Below, in pieces: positions 15,395 through 24,985 of a DNA stretch of 64,000 nucleotides. The position numbers and the translations under genes were made by a program. The stretch's first letter is position 1. Every line of letters starts with the position of its first letter. A model generated the notes under the pieces. The model had not been told where the DNA came from. It saw only the letters and a list, made by a program, of their open reading frames with translations, and did not search any database. The DNA is from VRUE01 sp963702705 (GTDB lineage: Bacteria; Actinomycetota; Thermoleophilia; Solirubrobacterales; 70-9), in contig CAVPDR010000007.1 of the NCBI GenBank assembly GCA_963702705.1, positions 620,001-684,000 on the forward strand. The letters run 5' to 3'.

Positions 15395-17322
15395 ATGTCA
15401 AGGATCGACATGGCGATCGCCACAGCCACATCGATCGACCTCTACGCGGGGGGCAAGCTGCTCTTCGAGGAGGTCTCCTTCAAGCTCGAGCCGCGCGAGC
15501 GGATGACGCTCTCCGGGCGCAACGGCGCCGGCAAGTCGACCCTGCTGCGAGTGCTGGCGGGGGAGCGGCCGCCCGACTCGGGCAGCATCGCCCTGCAGAA
15601 GGGCGCGCGGGTGGCCCTGCACGACCAGCGGCCCCCGCGCGACGCCGATATCTCGCTCGGCGACTACGTCTTCTCCGGCCGCACCGACATGCAGGAGACC
15701 GAGGCGGAGCTGGCCCGCCTCGAGCAAGCGATGTCGGAGGGCACGCCGGACGAGGAGACGATGCGCGCCTACGCGGCGGCCAGCAGCGGCTCGAAGCCGG
15801 CGGTGGCTACCGCTGGCGAGACGACGTACTCGCCGTGCTCGGCGGCCTCGGCTTCGGCGAGGAGGCGGCGAAACGCCGGCTCTCGACATTCTCCGGCGGC
15901 GAGCTGACCCGCGCCTCGCTCGTCCGCGCCCTCGCCACCCGTCCTGATCTGCTGCTGCTCGACGAGCCGACGAACCATCTCGACATTCCCTCGCTGGAGT
16001 GGCTCGAGCGCTACCTGGTCGACCTCGACGCAGCCGTCGTCCTCGTCGCCCACGACCGCTGGTTCCTGGAGGCGGTCGGTACCTCGGTGCTGGAGCTGGA
16101 GGCCCAGCGCGGCCGCTTCTTCGCCGGTCCCTGGCATGCCTGGCGCAAGGAGCAGGCCGCGCGCGAGATCGCCCTCGGCAAGGCGATCGAGCGCCAGCAG
16201 GCCGAGATCGAGCGGATGGAGCGCTTCGTCGAGCGCTTCCGTTACAAGGCGACGAAGGCCAAACAGGCGCAGTCACGGCTGAAGCAGATCGACAAGATCA
16301 AGCGCGACGGCGCCAAGGCCGAGGCACGTGACCGGCGCAACCTGCGCTTCTCCTTCGTCAAACCGGAGCGGCCGGGCCGGATCGTGCTCAAACTCGTCAA
16401 CGCGACGATCGAGGTGCCGGGGCGGGTCCTACTCGCCGGCGCCGACCTCGAAGTCGAACGCGGCGAGCACGTCGTCCTGGTCGGGCCCAACGGAGCCGGC
16501 AAGACGACCCTGATCGAGACCCTGGCTGCGCAGCGCGAGCCCGCCGCCGGCTCGGTTCGCAGCGGTCACAACGTCAAGGTCGGCTACCTCTCCCAGCACG
16601 CCGAGACCGCGGCGGGGGAGGGGTCGGTGCTCGAAGCCGCCCAGCGCGAGACCGGGCTCAGTGGCCCGAAGGCGCGCAGCCTGCTCGGTGGCTTCCTCTT
16701 CTCCGGTGCCGACGCCGAGAAGGCGCTCGACGACATCTCCGGCGGTGAGCAGCGACGGCTCTCACTGGCGATCCTGGTCGCCTCCGGCGCCAACGTGCTG
16801 ATCCTCGACGAGCCGACCAACCATCTCGACATCGAGAGCCGCGAGGCGCTCGAGGATGCGCTGCTGGCCTTCGAAGGCGCGGTGATCCTCGTCTCCCACG
16901 ACCGCGCCCTGCTCGAGGCGGTCGGCAGCCGCACGCTGGTCTGCGAGGGCGGCGAGCTGCGCAGCTACTCAAGCGGCTGGGCGACTTACCAGCGCGATCG
17001 CGACGAAGACGCGGAAGCGGCGTCGGCCTCCGCCGCGGAGGCGAAGCGCGAGGGCAAGAAAGTGAGCAAACGGCACAGCCCGGGCACGATCGCGAAAAAA
17101 GCCGCCCGCAAGGCGGGTCGCCTGGCCGAGAAGATCGAGGCCGCCGAAGCCGAGCTGGCCCGGGTCGAGGAAGACTTGGCCGACCCAGCGGCGTGGTCGA
17201 CCCCGGCCAAGGTGGAGCAGGCCGAAGAGCGCCACGAGGCGGCGAAACGCAGACTGGCGGAGCTCTACGAGAGCTGGGAGGAGGCCGAGCGCGCGGTCAG
17301 CGCAGCGGCCGATCCAGCCTGA
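15395..17322 (+). CDS. ABC-F family ATPase (frame broken near 15780)
   Basis: Two ABC domains on one chain without membrane helices, the ABC-F layout (ribosome-associated translation factors, some giving antibiotic resistance). Domain 1 has GRNGAGKST, FSGGELTRASL and LLLLDEPTNHLD. A long charged linker with RFRYKATKAKQAQSRLKQ follows. Domain 2 has GPNGAGKTT, ISGGEQRRLSL and LILDEPTNHLD. The coiled C-terminus is basic and charged. A 1-nt deletion near 15780 splits it; correct reading would join YAAA to QQRLEAGGGYRW. ATG 15410 is an alternative start. Confidence 0.87.
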
Positions 17323-18650
17323 TCACGGTGCCCTTGCCGGGAGCGAGGGTGATGTTGCGGACCTTGGCTCTCTCCGGCTTGGGGTCAGGGGCGCTGAGAT
17401 CGGCGCCGACGATCTCCGCGAGGATGACCCGCATCTCGTATTCGGCGAAGGCGGCGCCGATGCAGCGCCGCACGCCGCCGCCGAAGGGGATCCAGGCGTA
17501 GTTGTCGGCTTTGCCCTCGAGGAAGCGCTCTGGGCGGAACTCCTCGCGGCTGGGGGAAGAGGTCCTCGCGGTAGTGGAGGGCGGCGATCGCCGCCATCAG
17601 GAAGGTGCCCTTGGGAAGCTCGTAGCCGCCGACCTGGGCCGGCGCGGTCAGCTTGCGGGCGACGTCGACGATCACCGGCCGTGCCCGCAGCGTCTCTTTC
17701 ACCGTCGCCTCGATGTAGGCGTCCTCGCCGGCGGCGAGTCGACTCGCGCAGCTTGGCGAGGACGCGCGGCGTGCGCAGCAGCCGCTCCATCGCCCAGGCA
17801 AGGCCAGTCGCGGTCGTCTCGTGGCCGGCGCCGAGCACGGTGACAAGCTCGTCGCGCAGCTCTTCGTCGCTCATCGGGCTGCCGTCGTCGTGGCGGGCTT
17901 GCAGTAGCAGCGAGAGCACGTCGTCGTGGCCCTCCTCGCCCGCTTCGACCTCCTTGCGGCGCAGGCCGATCTCCTCGTAGATGAACTCGTCGAGCGCTTC
18001 GCGCGAGCGCAGGAAACGCGGCCAGGGGCTGCCCGGCCCGAAGTTGCGGCGCAGGGCGGGGAAGGTCGTGATCAGGCCGACCCGCTTGCTGAAGTCGTCG
18101 ATCAGGATCTCGAAGCGGGCCAGGCGGTCCTCGTCGTGGATGCCGAAGACGGCGCGCATGATCACCGCCAGGGTGATCCGCTGGGTGTGGGGTCGCAGCG
18201 CGAAGGGCTCTCCGACCGGCCAGGTCTCCATCTGCTTGCGCGTCATCTTGCGGATCAGCTCGCCGTAGCCGCGTACCCGCTCGCCGTGGAAGGGCGGAAG
18301 CAGCAACTTGCGCTGCTGCATGTGCGGCGCGTCGTCGAGGGTCAGTACCGAGTTCGGGCCCAGCGCCGGCTCGAGCACGGTCGCGTTGGCCTCACCGGCG
18401 TGGAACTGCTCGGGCGAGCCGGTGAACAGCGCTTTGACCAGGGCCGGGTCGGCGACGTAGAGAGGCGGCCGAAGAAGGGGAAGGAGAGGGTGAAGATGTC
18501 GCCGTAGCGGCGCTGCAGCCCGACCAGGAAGCCGAGCGGGTCGCGGACATAGCGCAGCGCCTGCAACAGCGAAGGCGCCTTCGAGCCAGGGGGCGGATCG
18601 GTGCGTGGGGCCGCGACGACGGGGCCGCGCGGAATCGTTGCCTGCTCCAT
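17297..18650 (-). CDS. Cytochrome P450 (three frameshifts)
   Basis: Spread over three frames but all P450 landmarks are present: I-helix AGHETTATGLAWAMERLL, K-helix VKETLRARP (ExxR), PERF motif FRPERFLEG and haem-binding FGGGVRRCIGAAFA with the proximal Cys. The N-terminus MEQATIPRGPVVAAPRTDPP lacks a membrane anchor, as in soluble bacterial P450s. Shifts lie near 18462, 17745 and 17550. It hydroxylates an unknown substrate and needs ferredoxin/reductase partners not seen here. The 3' end overlaps the convergent ABC-F gene by 26 bp. A palindrome just upstream could be its operator. Confidence 0.85.
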
Positions 18651-18672
18651 CGCCCAGCACCATAGAACATCG

Positions 18673-18690
18673 ACTGGCTGACCAGCCAGT
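18673..18690. promoter_or_regulatory. Palindromic operator upstream of P450
   Basis: ACTGGCT-GACC-AGCCAGT, perfect 7-bp arms, 22 bp before the P450 start. The size and symmetry resemble TetR-family operators, which commonly control P450 and lipid genes. No regulator gene is adjacent. Confidence 0.45.
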
Positions 18691-18705
18691 TCGGGGTATC
18701 AGCGC

Positions 18706-18749
18706 GACTTCGTCTTTATGTGTCCATATGGACTACAAAGGACGAAGTC
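18706..18749 (-). terminator. Hairpin after purU
   Basis: GACTTCGTC and GACGAAGTC form a perfect 9-bp stem with a further partly paired interior (TGTCC/GGACT), starting 2 nt after the purU stop. It is probably the purU terminator, separating it from the P450 gene. Confidence 0.5.
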
Positions 18750-18751
18750 AG

Positions 18752-19607
18752 CTAGAAGACGATGGTGCGGGCTCCGTCGAGCAGGACCCGGTCGTCGAGG
18801 TGGGCACTGACCGCGCGGGCGAGGACGAGGCGCTCGATGTCGCGGCCGATCCGCTCCAGGTCGCCGACCTCGTCGCGGTGGCTGACCCTGGTCACGTCCT
18901 GGTCGATGATCGGACCGGCGTCGAGCTCCTCGGTGACGTAGTGGGCGGTGGCGCCGATCAGCTTGACGCCGCGCTCGTGCGCCCGGCGGTAGGGGTCGGC
19001 GCCGACGAAGGCCGGCAGGAAGCTGTGGTGGATGTTGATCGCCGGCGGCGCCGAGCCGCTGCAGGAAGTCGGGCGAGAGGATCTGCATGTAGCGGGCGAG
19101 GACGAGCAGGTCGACTCCGGCGAGCAGCTCCAGCACGCGAGCCTCGGCCTCGTCACGGGCGCCCGAGTCGACCGGCACGTGGTGAAAGGGCAGGCCGAGC
19201 GATTCGACCTGCCCGGCGTGATCCGGATGGTTGGAGATGACGGCGACGACCTCGGCGCCGAACTCGCCGCTGCGCCAGCGCCAGAGCAGGTCGGAGAGGC
19301 AGTGGTCTTCGCGCGAGACCATGATCGCGACCCGCTTGCGCTCGCTCGACTCGGCGAAGCGGAAGTCCATCTCGAAGGGCGCCGCGAGCTCCCGCTCGAA
19401 GCGCTGTCGCAGGCCCTCGCGCTCGCCCTCGGGAGCCGCGTCGAAGACCATCCGCATGAAGAAGCGGCCCTCGTTGCTCGAGTGCTGGTCGGCGTCGACG
19501 ATGTTGAGCCCTGCTTCGGCGAGGAAGCCGCTGACCGCAGCGATCAGCCCCGGCCGGTCAGGGCAGGCGAGCAGCAGACGCGATGTCGGCGCCTCAGCGA
19601 TCCCCAA
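18752..19607 (-). CDS. purU: Formyltetrahydrofolate deformylase PurU (one frameshift)
   Basis: N-terminal ACT domain (LLLACPDRPGLIAAVSGFLAE), then a formyltransferase-like catalytic domain with INIHHSFLPAFVGADPY and GATAHYVTEELDAGPIIDQD. It hydrolyses 10-formyl-tetrahydrofolate to formate and tetrahydrofolate, balancing one-carbon pools and feeding purine synthesis. The shift is near 19050. The start is TTG 19607. A perfect 20-bp-arm palindrome sits 12 nt upstream of the start. Confidence 0.9.
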
Positions 19608-19619
19608 TCATCCCCGCTT

Positions 19620-19677
19620 CCTCGAACTGCATCAAATTCGCACCCCGGGAGGGGCGGGAATTTGATGCAGTTCGAGG
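19620..19677. repeat. Perfect inverted repeat upstream of purU
   Basis: 20-nt arms (19620-19639 and 19658-19677; core GAACTGCATCAAATTC) enclose an 18-nt loop with CCCC/GGGG pairing. It lies between the divergent purU and transglycosylase genes. It may be a leader hairpin, an operator or a small palindromic element. The rest of 19608-19818 shows no gene. Confidence 0.7.
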
Positions 19678-19818
19678 TGGGGTCGCCGCAAGATGCGATT
19701 CATCCCTCCGGGGAGAAAGGGTTTTCGTGCCTGTTGTCGTGTCAGATGGCACATAGGTTTGTGAGCAGTGTGAGCGCGATCACGTTCCGAGGCCGCAAAT
19801 ACCGCCACGGTTCCGCGC

Positions 19819-20310
19819 TTGCTCACAAAACGCACATATTTCATTCCCGTCCTGGTCGCCTGCATCGCCTTCCCCGCCGCGGCGCTCGCTGCTGGCGGCC
19901 ACGACTCGTCGCGCCGGCACATCGGCGTCGCCGACGCCAAGCCCGCCACGGTCGAGCGTGCTCCAGCAGCCGGTGGCGAGCTTCCACAAGACGATCCGCG
20001 TCACCGTCGCGAAGCATCGAGGCGGCCCACCGCGCCAAGCTGCGCCGCGAACGCCGCGAGCTCTACGCATCCCTCCCCGGTGGGGTGTCCCAGGAAACGC
20101 TCGACGCGATCGGCGCCTGCGAGTCGGGTGGCGACCCCACTGCTGTCTCCTCCGACGGCACCTACCGCGGCAAGTACCAGTTCGACTACGGAACCTGGGA
20201 ATCCGTGGGCGGCAGCGGTGACCCGGCGGCGGCGTCCGAGTCGGAGCAGGACTACCGCGCGGCGCTCCTCTACGCCGTCCGGCTCCAGCCCCTGGCCCGT
20301 CTGCGGCTGA
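19819..20310 (+). CDS. Secreted transglycosylase-like (Rpf-type) protein, several frameshifts
   Basis: The first frame gives a signal peptide (LTKRTYFIPVLVACIAFPAA). The middle part is read in other frames (KTIRVTVAKH, then KLRRERRELYASL), then the domain LDAIGACESGGDPTAVSSDG and GKYQFDYGTWESVGGSGDP, ending SSPWPVCG. This is the transglycosylase/resuscitation-promoting-factor fold with the catalytic Glu in CESGG. It cleaves peptidoglycan glycan strands. Shifts lie near 19965, 20015 and 20275. The TTG start is uncertain. Confidence 0.75.
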   Translation: MLTKRTYFIPVLVACIAFPAAALAAGGHDSSRRHIGVADAKPATVERAPAAGGELPQDDPRHRREASRRPTAPSCAANAASSTHPSPVGCPRKRSTRSAPASRVATPLLSPPTAPTAASTSSTTEPGNPWAAAVTRRRRPSRSRTTARRSSTPSGSSPWPVCG

Positions 20311-20331
20311 TCGCTTCCGTACGATGGCCGC

Positions 20332-21184
20332 GATGAGCGGCGAGGCGGTTCCCACCCCAGATCCGAAGGGGCCGGCAGCGCAAGCCGCCCGAAAGAGGCG
20401 ATCGCCGAGGCAAAGGTTCGCGCCCCGACCCGGGGCAATCGCAAGCTGGAGAGCTTCCTCGAAGCCGTCAACGAGGACGAGCAGGTGCGGGCCTGGTGGT
20501 ACATGACCCAGGTGCACGCCGAGCGGCTGGGGATGTCGGACCACTCGTGGGTGCACATGCAGATCGTCCTCAACATCGCTCTGCGACTGTTGCGACTGCT
20601 GGTCAAGGCGGGGGTCGAGCCCGTGGTCGTCGCCGACCACGGCATGTCAGCGAAAGACGCGGAGGTGGTCGTCGCCGGGGGCGCGCTTCTGCATGACGTC
20701 GGGATGTCGATCCACCGGGCCAGACCACGAGGCCTACAGCCTCTTTCTCGCCAACGGGGCCTCGAACGCCTGCTCGCCGATTCCTACAAGCAGCCGCGAG
20801 CGCACGATCGTCGCCTCCGAGATCCTGCACGCGATCATCGGCCACCGTCGCCGCGGTGAGCCCTACACCTTGGAGGCCGGGGTGGTCCGGGTCGCCGACG
20901 CGCTCGACATGGCGCAGGGCCGCACGCGGCTGCCGATCGAAGCCGGCCAGGAGGGCATCCACTCGATCTCCGCCGCCGCGGTCGACGAGGTGCGGATCGA
21001 GGCGGGGGAGGAGCGGCCGGTGCGGATCGAGATCGAGCTCAACAACTCGGCCGGGATCTTCCAGGTCGACGATCTGCTGGCGACGAAGATCCGCGACACT
21101 CCGCTCGAGGGCAAGGTCGAAGTCGTCGCCAAGATCGAGGGCGAGAGCGAGAAACGACTGCTGAGCGGCTTCCGGCTGGACTGA
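20332..21184 (+). CDS. HD-domain phosphohydrolase (several frameshifts)
   Basis: Frames join to give RGNRKLESFLEAVNEDEQVR, then WVHMQIVLNIALRLLRLL, GGALLHDVGMSIHR (the HD metal motif), DHEAYSLFLANG, ERTIVASEILHAIIGH and VVRVADALDMAQGRTRLP. The C-terminal part (FQVDDLLATKIRDTPLEGK) resembles the tail of archaeal/actinobacterial HD phosphohydrolases. It probably hydrolyses a nucleotide; the substrate is unknown. Indels fall near 20395, 20722, 20757 and 20795. It starts 21 bp after the transglycosylase. Confidence 0.72.
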
Positions 21185-21418
21185 CTACGAGCCGTAGCGC
21201 TGCAGGTCGTAGCGGCGGCGTTCTTTGCGCTTCTCGAGCCGGCCCTGGACGATCGAGAGCACGATCACGAGGACCGCGAAGAAGGCGATCACGCCGAAGC
21301 AGAAGAAGGTGACCGTCTTGTCGGTCGTCGGCCCGGCCAGCCCGACGCCGTTGTCTGCCAGCGCCAGCGGCGCGGCCAGCAGCATCGAGAGCAGGGCTGC
21401 GCCGAGGGCCGCTGACAA
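21185..21418 (-). CDS. Small single-pass membrane protein
   Basis: 77 residues: a signal-like N-terminus (GAALLSMLLAAPLALA), a second hydrophobic helix (VTFFCFGVIAFFAVLVIVLS) and a basic tail (RLEKRKERRRYDLQRYGS). No family is recognised. The gene is convergent with the HD gene (stops adjacent) and divergent from uppP. Clean hydrophobic patterning supports it as a real gene. Confidence 0.6.
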   Translation of the reverse strand: MSAALGAALLSMLLAAPLALADNGVGLAGPTTDKTVTFFCFGVIAFFAVLVIVLSIVQGRLEKRKERRRYDLQRYGS

Positions 21419-21550
21419 TCCCGTTTGCGCGGGAGGGGGTCTTCACACCTGGCAATCTAGCGCAAGGCGGCGGCGTCCAATCGTTCATCTGGCCTTTAGG
21501 CGCTACATAGGATGCGCCGCCAATGCTCGAGATAGCGTGCGGTCGCGGCG

Positions 21551-22368
21551 ATGAGCAACCTCGAAGCCATCGTCCTCGGCCTCGTGCAGGGACTGACCGA
21601 GTTCCTGCCGATCTCTTCCAGCGGTCATCTGCGGATCGTGCCGGCACTGCTCGGCTGGTCGGACCCGGGCGCCGGCTTCACCGCGGTGATCCAGCTCGGC
21701 ACGATGGCCGCGGTCTTGATCTACTTCCGCGCCGACCTTTGGCGGATAGCGGGCGCCTGGCTGCGCGAACTGCGGAGTGCCGATTCGCCAGGCAAGCCAG
21801 GAGGCCCGGCTGGGCTGGTTCATCGTCTTCGGGGACGATTCCGATCTCGATCTTCGGCTTCATCTTCAAGGACCAGATCGAGTCGGGCGCACGCAGCCTC
21901 TACCTGATCGGCTCGGCTCTGATCCTCTTCTCCTTCGTCATGGTCGCCGCCGAGCGGGTCGGCACCCGGCAGCGCTCCCTGGATGAGATGGACGGCCGCG
22001 ACGGGCTGTTCATCGGCATCGCTCAATCGCTCGCCCTCGTTCCCGGCGTCTCGCGCTCGGGAGCGACGATCTCAGCCGGCCTCTTTCGCGGCTTCGATCG
22101 GGTCGCCGCGGCGCGCTACTCGTTCCTGCTCTCGGTGCCGGCCGTGGTCCTGAGCGGTCTCTTCGAGCTGCGCAAGGTCGGCGAAGCGGGCAGTCCCTCG
22201 GCGGGGGCGACGGTGATCGCCACCCTGGTCGCCTTCGTCACCGGCTACCTGGCGATCGCCTGGCTGCTGCGCTACCTCAGCACCCACACGCTGGAGATCT
22301 TCGTCGTCTACCGCATCGCCCTCGGCGTCCTGGTGCTGGTCCTGACGGCGACCGGCGCGATCACCTAG
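21551..22368 (+). CDS. uppP: Undecaprenyl-diphosphatase UppP/BacA (two frameshifts)
   Basis: LEAIVLGLVQGLTEFLPISS and SSGHL form the first catalytic motif, PGVSRSGATISAGLFRG the second. About eight membrane helices. It recycles the undecaprenyl pyrophosphate carrier for wall synthesis and gives bacitracin resistance. Indels near 21795 and 21833 disturb the loop between FRADLWR and IFGFIFKDQIESGARSLYL. Product about 272 residues. Confidence 0.9.
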
Positions 22369-22382
22369 CGGGTCCGTAAATG

Positions 22383-22412
22383 GCGAACGGCCCGGGGCAG
22401 TGGGCCGTTCGC
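22383..22412 (+). terminator. Hairpin terminator after uppP
   Basis: GCGAACGGCCC and GGGCCGTTCGC, perfect 11-bp stem with an 8-nt loop, 15 bp after the uppP stop. There is no T-tract. Confidence 0.7.
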
Positions 22413-22673
22413 GGTGACGAGAGAGGAGTCTCGTGGAGTCAAGTCTGGCGTCGACCGGCCGCCTGGCCGTGAACATTCGGAGAATGCCCCGGAGAACGTC
22501 CGGTAACAACCTGCTGGGCGACGAACCGGCCGACTTTCCCGCAAATTAGGGCTTTTCAGCTGTGAAAATCCTGTGAACGCAGGGCTTTTGCCAACACGCC
22601 CGTCGCCGCTGGGGCATACAATCCTGCCGTCTTCCAGCAAGGGCACTTCCTTCGCCAACACGGCGCCCGCCAC
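22413..22673 (+). other. Intergenic region before the phosphate regulator
   Basis: With the terminator, the gap between uppP and the response regulator is 305 bp. No ORF is convincing. It holds a PHO-box-like repeat (22560-22577) and a TACAAT -10-like hexamer at 22617-22622, 52 bp before the TTG start, with TTGCCA at 22588-22593 too far upstream for a standard -35. Confidence 0.5.
22560..22577 (-). promoter_or_regulatory. PHO-box-like direct repeat (2 units)
   Basis: CTGTGAA-AATC-CTGTGAA; on the minus strand TTCACA-N5-TTCACA, an 11-bp period. This spacing and core match PhoP/PhoB binding sites. It lies 40 bp before the -10-like TACAAT of the regulator gene. Confidence 0.6.
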
Positions 22674-23476
22674 TTGAACACACAGCAGACCATCCGGCTC
22701 GCGGTAATCGATAACGACAGCGGCTTCGTGACCGTGCTGTCGAAGCGAACCGAAACGGCGGGATGGCAGCAGCGGGTGCTGAGCAGCGCGATCCCGCCCG
22801 AGGAGCTGGTGGCGATGAAGTTGAATGCCCTGCTGCTCGATCCGACGGTGCTCGGCGAAGAAGCCTGGAGCTACATGGAGCGGGTCTGCGCGATTTGCCG
22901 GACCTTGGGGTGATCGTCTGCACGGGTCGTTCCACCGTCGCCCAGCGGGTGCGCGGGTTGCGGCTCGGGGTCGACGACTGGATCGCCAAGCCGTGCCACC
23001 CGGAGGAGGTGATGGCGCGGATCGAGGCCGTTTCGCGCCGCCGCCGCCGCAGCCGCGCCGGCACCGAGGCCGGCCCGGTTGTCGTCGGCGAGCTGGAGAT
23101 CCGCGCCGATCAGTTCCAGGCCTTCGTCGGTGACGGCAGCCTCGACCTGACCCGGCGCGAGTTCGAGCTGCTGCAGCTGCTCGCCGACGCCAAGGGCCAG
23201 GTGCTCGAGCGCGAGGCGATCTACCAGCGGGTCTGGGGCTACGCGATGGCCCACGGCGATCGTTCGGTCGACGTCTTCATCCGCAAGCTGCGCCAGAAGC
23301 TGGAGAAGCGCTCGCCGAGCTGGCGCTACATCCACACCCACTTCGGCGTCGGCTATCGCTTTGAGCCCGAGACGGTCGGCGGCGTTGCGCCTGAGCTGGC
23401 TGAAGAGGTAGATGCCAGCCTCAATCGGCAGCCTGAGAATTCACAAGTAGTTCACAGCAGCTTTACGGCCGCGTAA
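22674..23476 (+). CDS. PhoB-like response regulator (one frameshift)
   Basis: Receiver domain: LAVIDNDSGF supplies the acidic pocket, LLLDPTV the likely phosphoacceptor Asp, VIVCTGRST the Thr switch and DDWIAKP the Lys. The C-terminal OmpR/PhoB winged helix follows (LTRREFELLQLLADAKGQVL, RSVDVFIRKLRQKLE, GVGYRFEP). The frame breaks near 22900. The TTG start is preceded by no strong ribosome site. No histidine kinase gene is adjacent. Position directly before pst and the PHO-like repeats argues for phosphate control. Confidence 0.83.
23440..23467 (+). promoter_or_regulatory. PHO-box-like direct repeat (3 units)
   Basis: TTCACA-AGTAG-TTCACA-GCAGC-TTTACG with starts at 23440, 23451 and 23462, an exact 11-bp period. 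It overlaps the 3' end of the regulator gene and lies 46 bp before the next ATG. Confidence 0.65.
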
Positions 23477-23512
23477 CCGAGTGCTCGCCCGCAGCGGCGA
23501 TCCTCGGTCGCC

Positions 23513-23800
23513 ATGCTGGAGATTCGGCCCGAAGAGCACGCGGCGCTGGTCGACGGTCGACCGCTTAGCCTGACCATGCGCGAGCTGCAGCTGCTGACCA
23601 CGCTGGCGGCGCACCCACAGCGCATCCTTACCCGCGAGGAACTTTATGCCGAGGTCTGGGGGCGCGAACCGCGCCACGACGACCGCTCGGTCGACGTCTA
23701 CGTCAGCCGCCTGCGCTCGAAGCTGAGCGAAGCGCTGCCGGGCCAGCGGCTGATCCACACCCACAGCGGCATCGGCTACCGCTTCTCGCCAGACGGCTGA
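23513..23800 (+). CDS. Stand-alone PhoB-type winged-helix DNA-binding protein
   Basis: 95 residues, only an OmpR/PhoB effector domain: LSLTMRELQLLTTLAAHPQR, ILTREELYAEVWG, DDRSVDVYVSRLRSKLSE and GIGYRF. There is no receiver and only 36 bp upstream to the previous stop, so it is not a broken two-domain gene. It resembles the C-terminal domain of the preceding regulator, suggesting duplication. It may compete for, or share, PHO-box sites; this is inference. Confidence 0.75.
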   Translation: MLEIRPEEHAALVDGRPLSLTMRELQLLTTLAAHPQRILTREELYAEVWGREPRHDDRSVDVYVSRLRSKLSEALPGQRLIHTHSGIGYRFSPDG

Positions 23801-23830
23801 TGGGGGAGGTCACGGCCGATCGCAGGGGCT

Positions 23831-23858
23831 TTTACATCTTTTTTACATCCTCGATACA
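23831..23858 (+). promoter_or_regulatory. PHO-box-like direct repeat before pstS (3 units)
   Basis: TTTACA-N5-TTTACA-N5-GATACA with starts at 23831, 23842 and 23853, an exact 11-bp period, 84 bp before the pstS start. This is the expected place for the phosphate-starvation activator. Confidence 0.7.
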
Positions 23859-23941
23859 GCCAGGTAACAAGCTGCTGGGGGGCCGCTGAGAGTGTGGCGC
23901 CGAAACGCCAATTCGGTTCCCGAAACTTTAAGGAGATACGC

Positions 23942-24985
23942 GTGACCAAGAGACTTCTCACTGTCAGCGTGGCGCTGGCTCTTGCCGTCGCCGTTGCAGC
24001 ATGCGGCAGCTCGTCATCGGACAGCAGCGGAGGATCGTCCAGCTCGCCCCTGGTCGGCGCCGGCAGCACCCTCGTCGCCCCGCTGATGTCGAAGTGGCAG
24101 TCCGACTACGCCAGCAAGTCCGAAGAAACGGTCACCTACGGCGCGATCGGCAGCGGTGGCGGGATCGACCAGATCACCTCGCGCTCGGTCGATTTCGGCG
24201 CCTCCGACGCGCCATTGACGCCGGAACAGTTCGAAGAAGCCGATGGCGTCGAGCAGATTCCCTGGGCCCTGAGCGGAACCGTGCCCGCCTACAACGTCAG
24301 CGGCGCGCCCAGCAACCTGAAACTGAGCGGCGAAGTCCTCGCCGACATCTACCTCGGCAAGATCACCCAGTGGGATGATCCGGCGATCGCCAAGCTCAAC
24401 TCCGGCGCCAACCTGCCGAGCACCAAGATCACCCCCGTCTACCGCAGCGATGGCAGCGGCGATACCTACGCCTTCACCAACTACCTCTCGACGATCAGCC
24501 CCGAATTCAAGTCGACGGTCGGCACCTCGACCACGGTCAAGTTCCCGACCGGCGTCGGTGCCGAAAAGAACGACGGCGTCGCCGCGGCGATTTCGCAGAC
24601 CGATGGCGCGATCGGCTACGTCGGCCTCGCCTACGCGCTCTCCAATGAACTCAGCATGCCGCTGGTCGAAAACTCGGCCGGGGAATTCCCGGAACCGGGC
24701 GTGGAAAGCGTCGAAGCAGCCGCCGACGCGGTGAAGACGATCGGCAAGGACAACTCGATCTCACTCGCCGACCTGCCGGCCTCGGCCAAAGGCGCCTACC
24801 CGATCTCGACCTACACCTACGTGATCGTGCCGCTGGAAAGCGAAAAGGCCGAAGCGCTGAAAAAGTTCATCACCTACGCGATTGGTCCGGCGGGTCAGGA
24901 ATTCGGTCCCGACCTCGACTTCGCGCCCCTGCCCAAGCAGGTTGTTGCCGCCGGCAAAGCGGCGATCGCCAAGATCGGCAGTTAG
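23942..24985 (+). CDS. pstS: Phosphate ABC transporter substrate-binding lipoprotein PstS
   Basis: 347 residues from GTG 23942, chosen because AAGGAGATACGC precedes it and it opens a lipoprotein signal (LAVAVAAC, lipidated Cys21). GAGSTLVAPLMSKW, AIGSGGGIDQ, GASDAPLT and VYRSDGSGDTYAFTNYL are PstS phosphate-binding signatures. It captures phosphate outside the membrane for PstCAB. A longer upstream reading lacks the ribosome site and signal. pstC starts at the next base after the stop. Confidence 0.95.
   Translation: MTKRLLTVSVALALAVAVAACGSSSSDSSGGSSSSPLVGAGSTLVAPLMSKWQSDYASKSEETVTYGAIGSGGGIDQITSRSVDFGASDAPLTPEQFEEADGVEQIPWALSGTVPAYNVSGAPSNLKLSGEVLADIYLGKITQWDDPAIAKLNSGANLPSTKITPVYRSDGSGDTYAFTNYLSTISPEFKSTVGTSTTVKFPTGVGAEKNDGVAAAISQTDGAIGYVGLAYALSNELSMPLVENSAGEFPEPGVESVEAAADAVKTIGKDNSISLADLPASAKGAYPISTYTYVIVPLESEKAEALKKFITYAIGPAGQEFGPDLDFAPLPKQVVAAGKAAIAKIGS

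Noticed and set aside
15700..15800. Programmed frameshifting
   Set aside because: No slippery heptamer with downstream structure is consistent across the broken genes.
19678..19818. Cyclic-di-AMP riboswitch before the transglycosylase
   Set aside because: Such switches occur before Rpf-like genes, but I could not find the conserved ydaO elements here.
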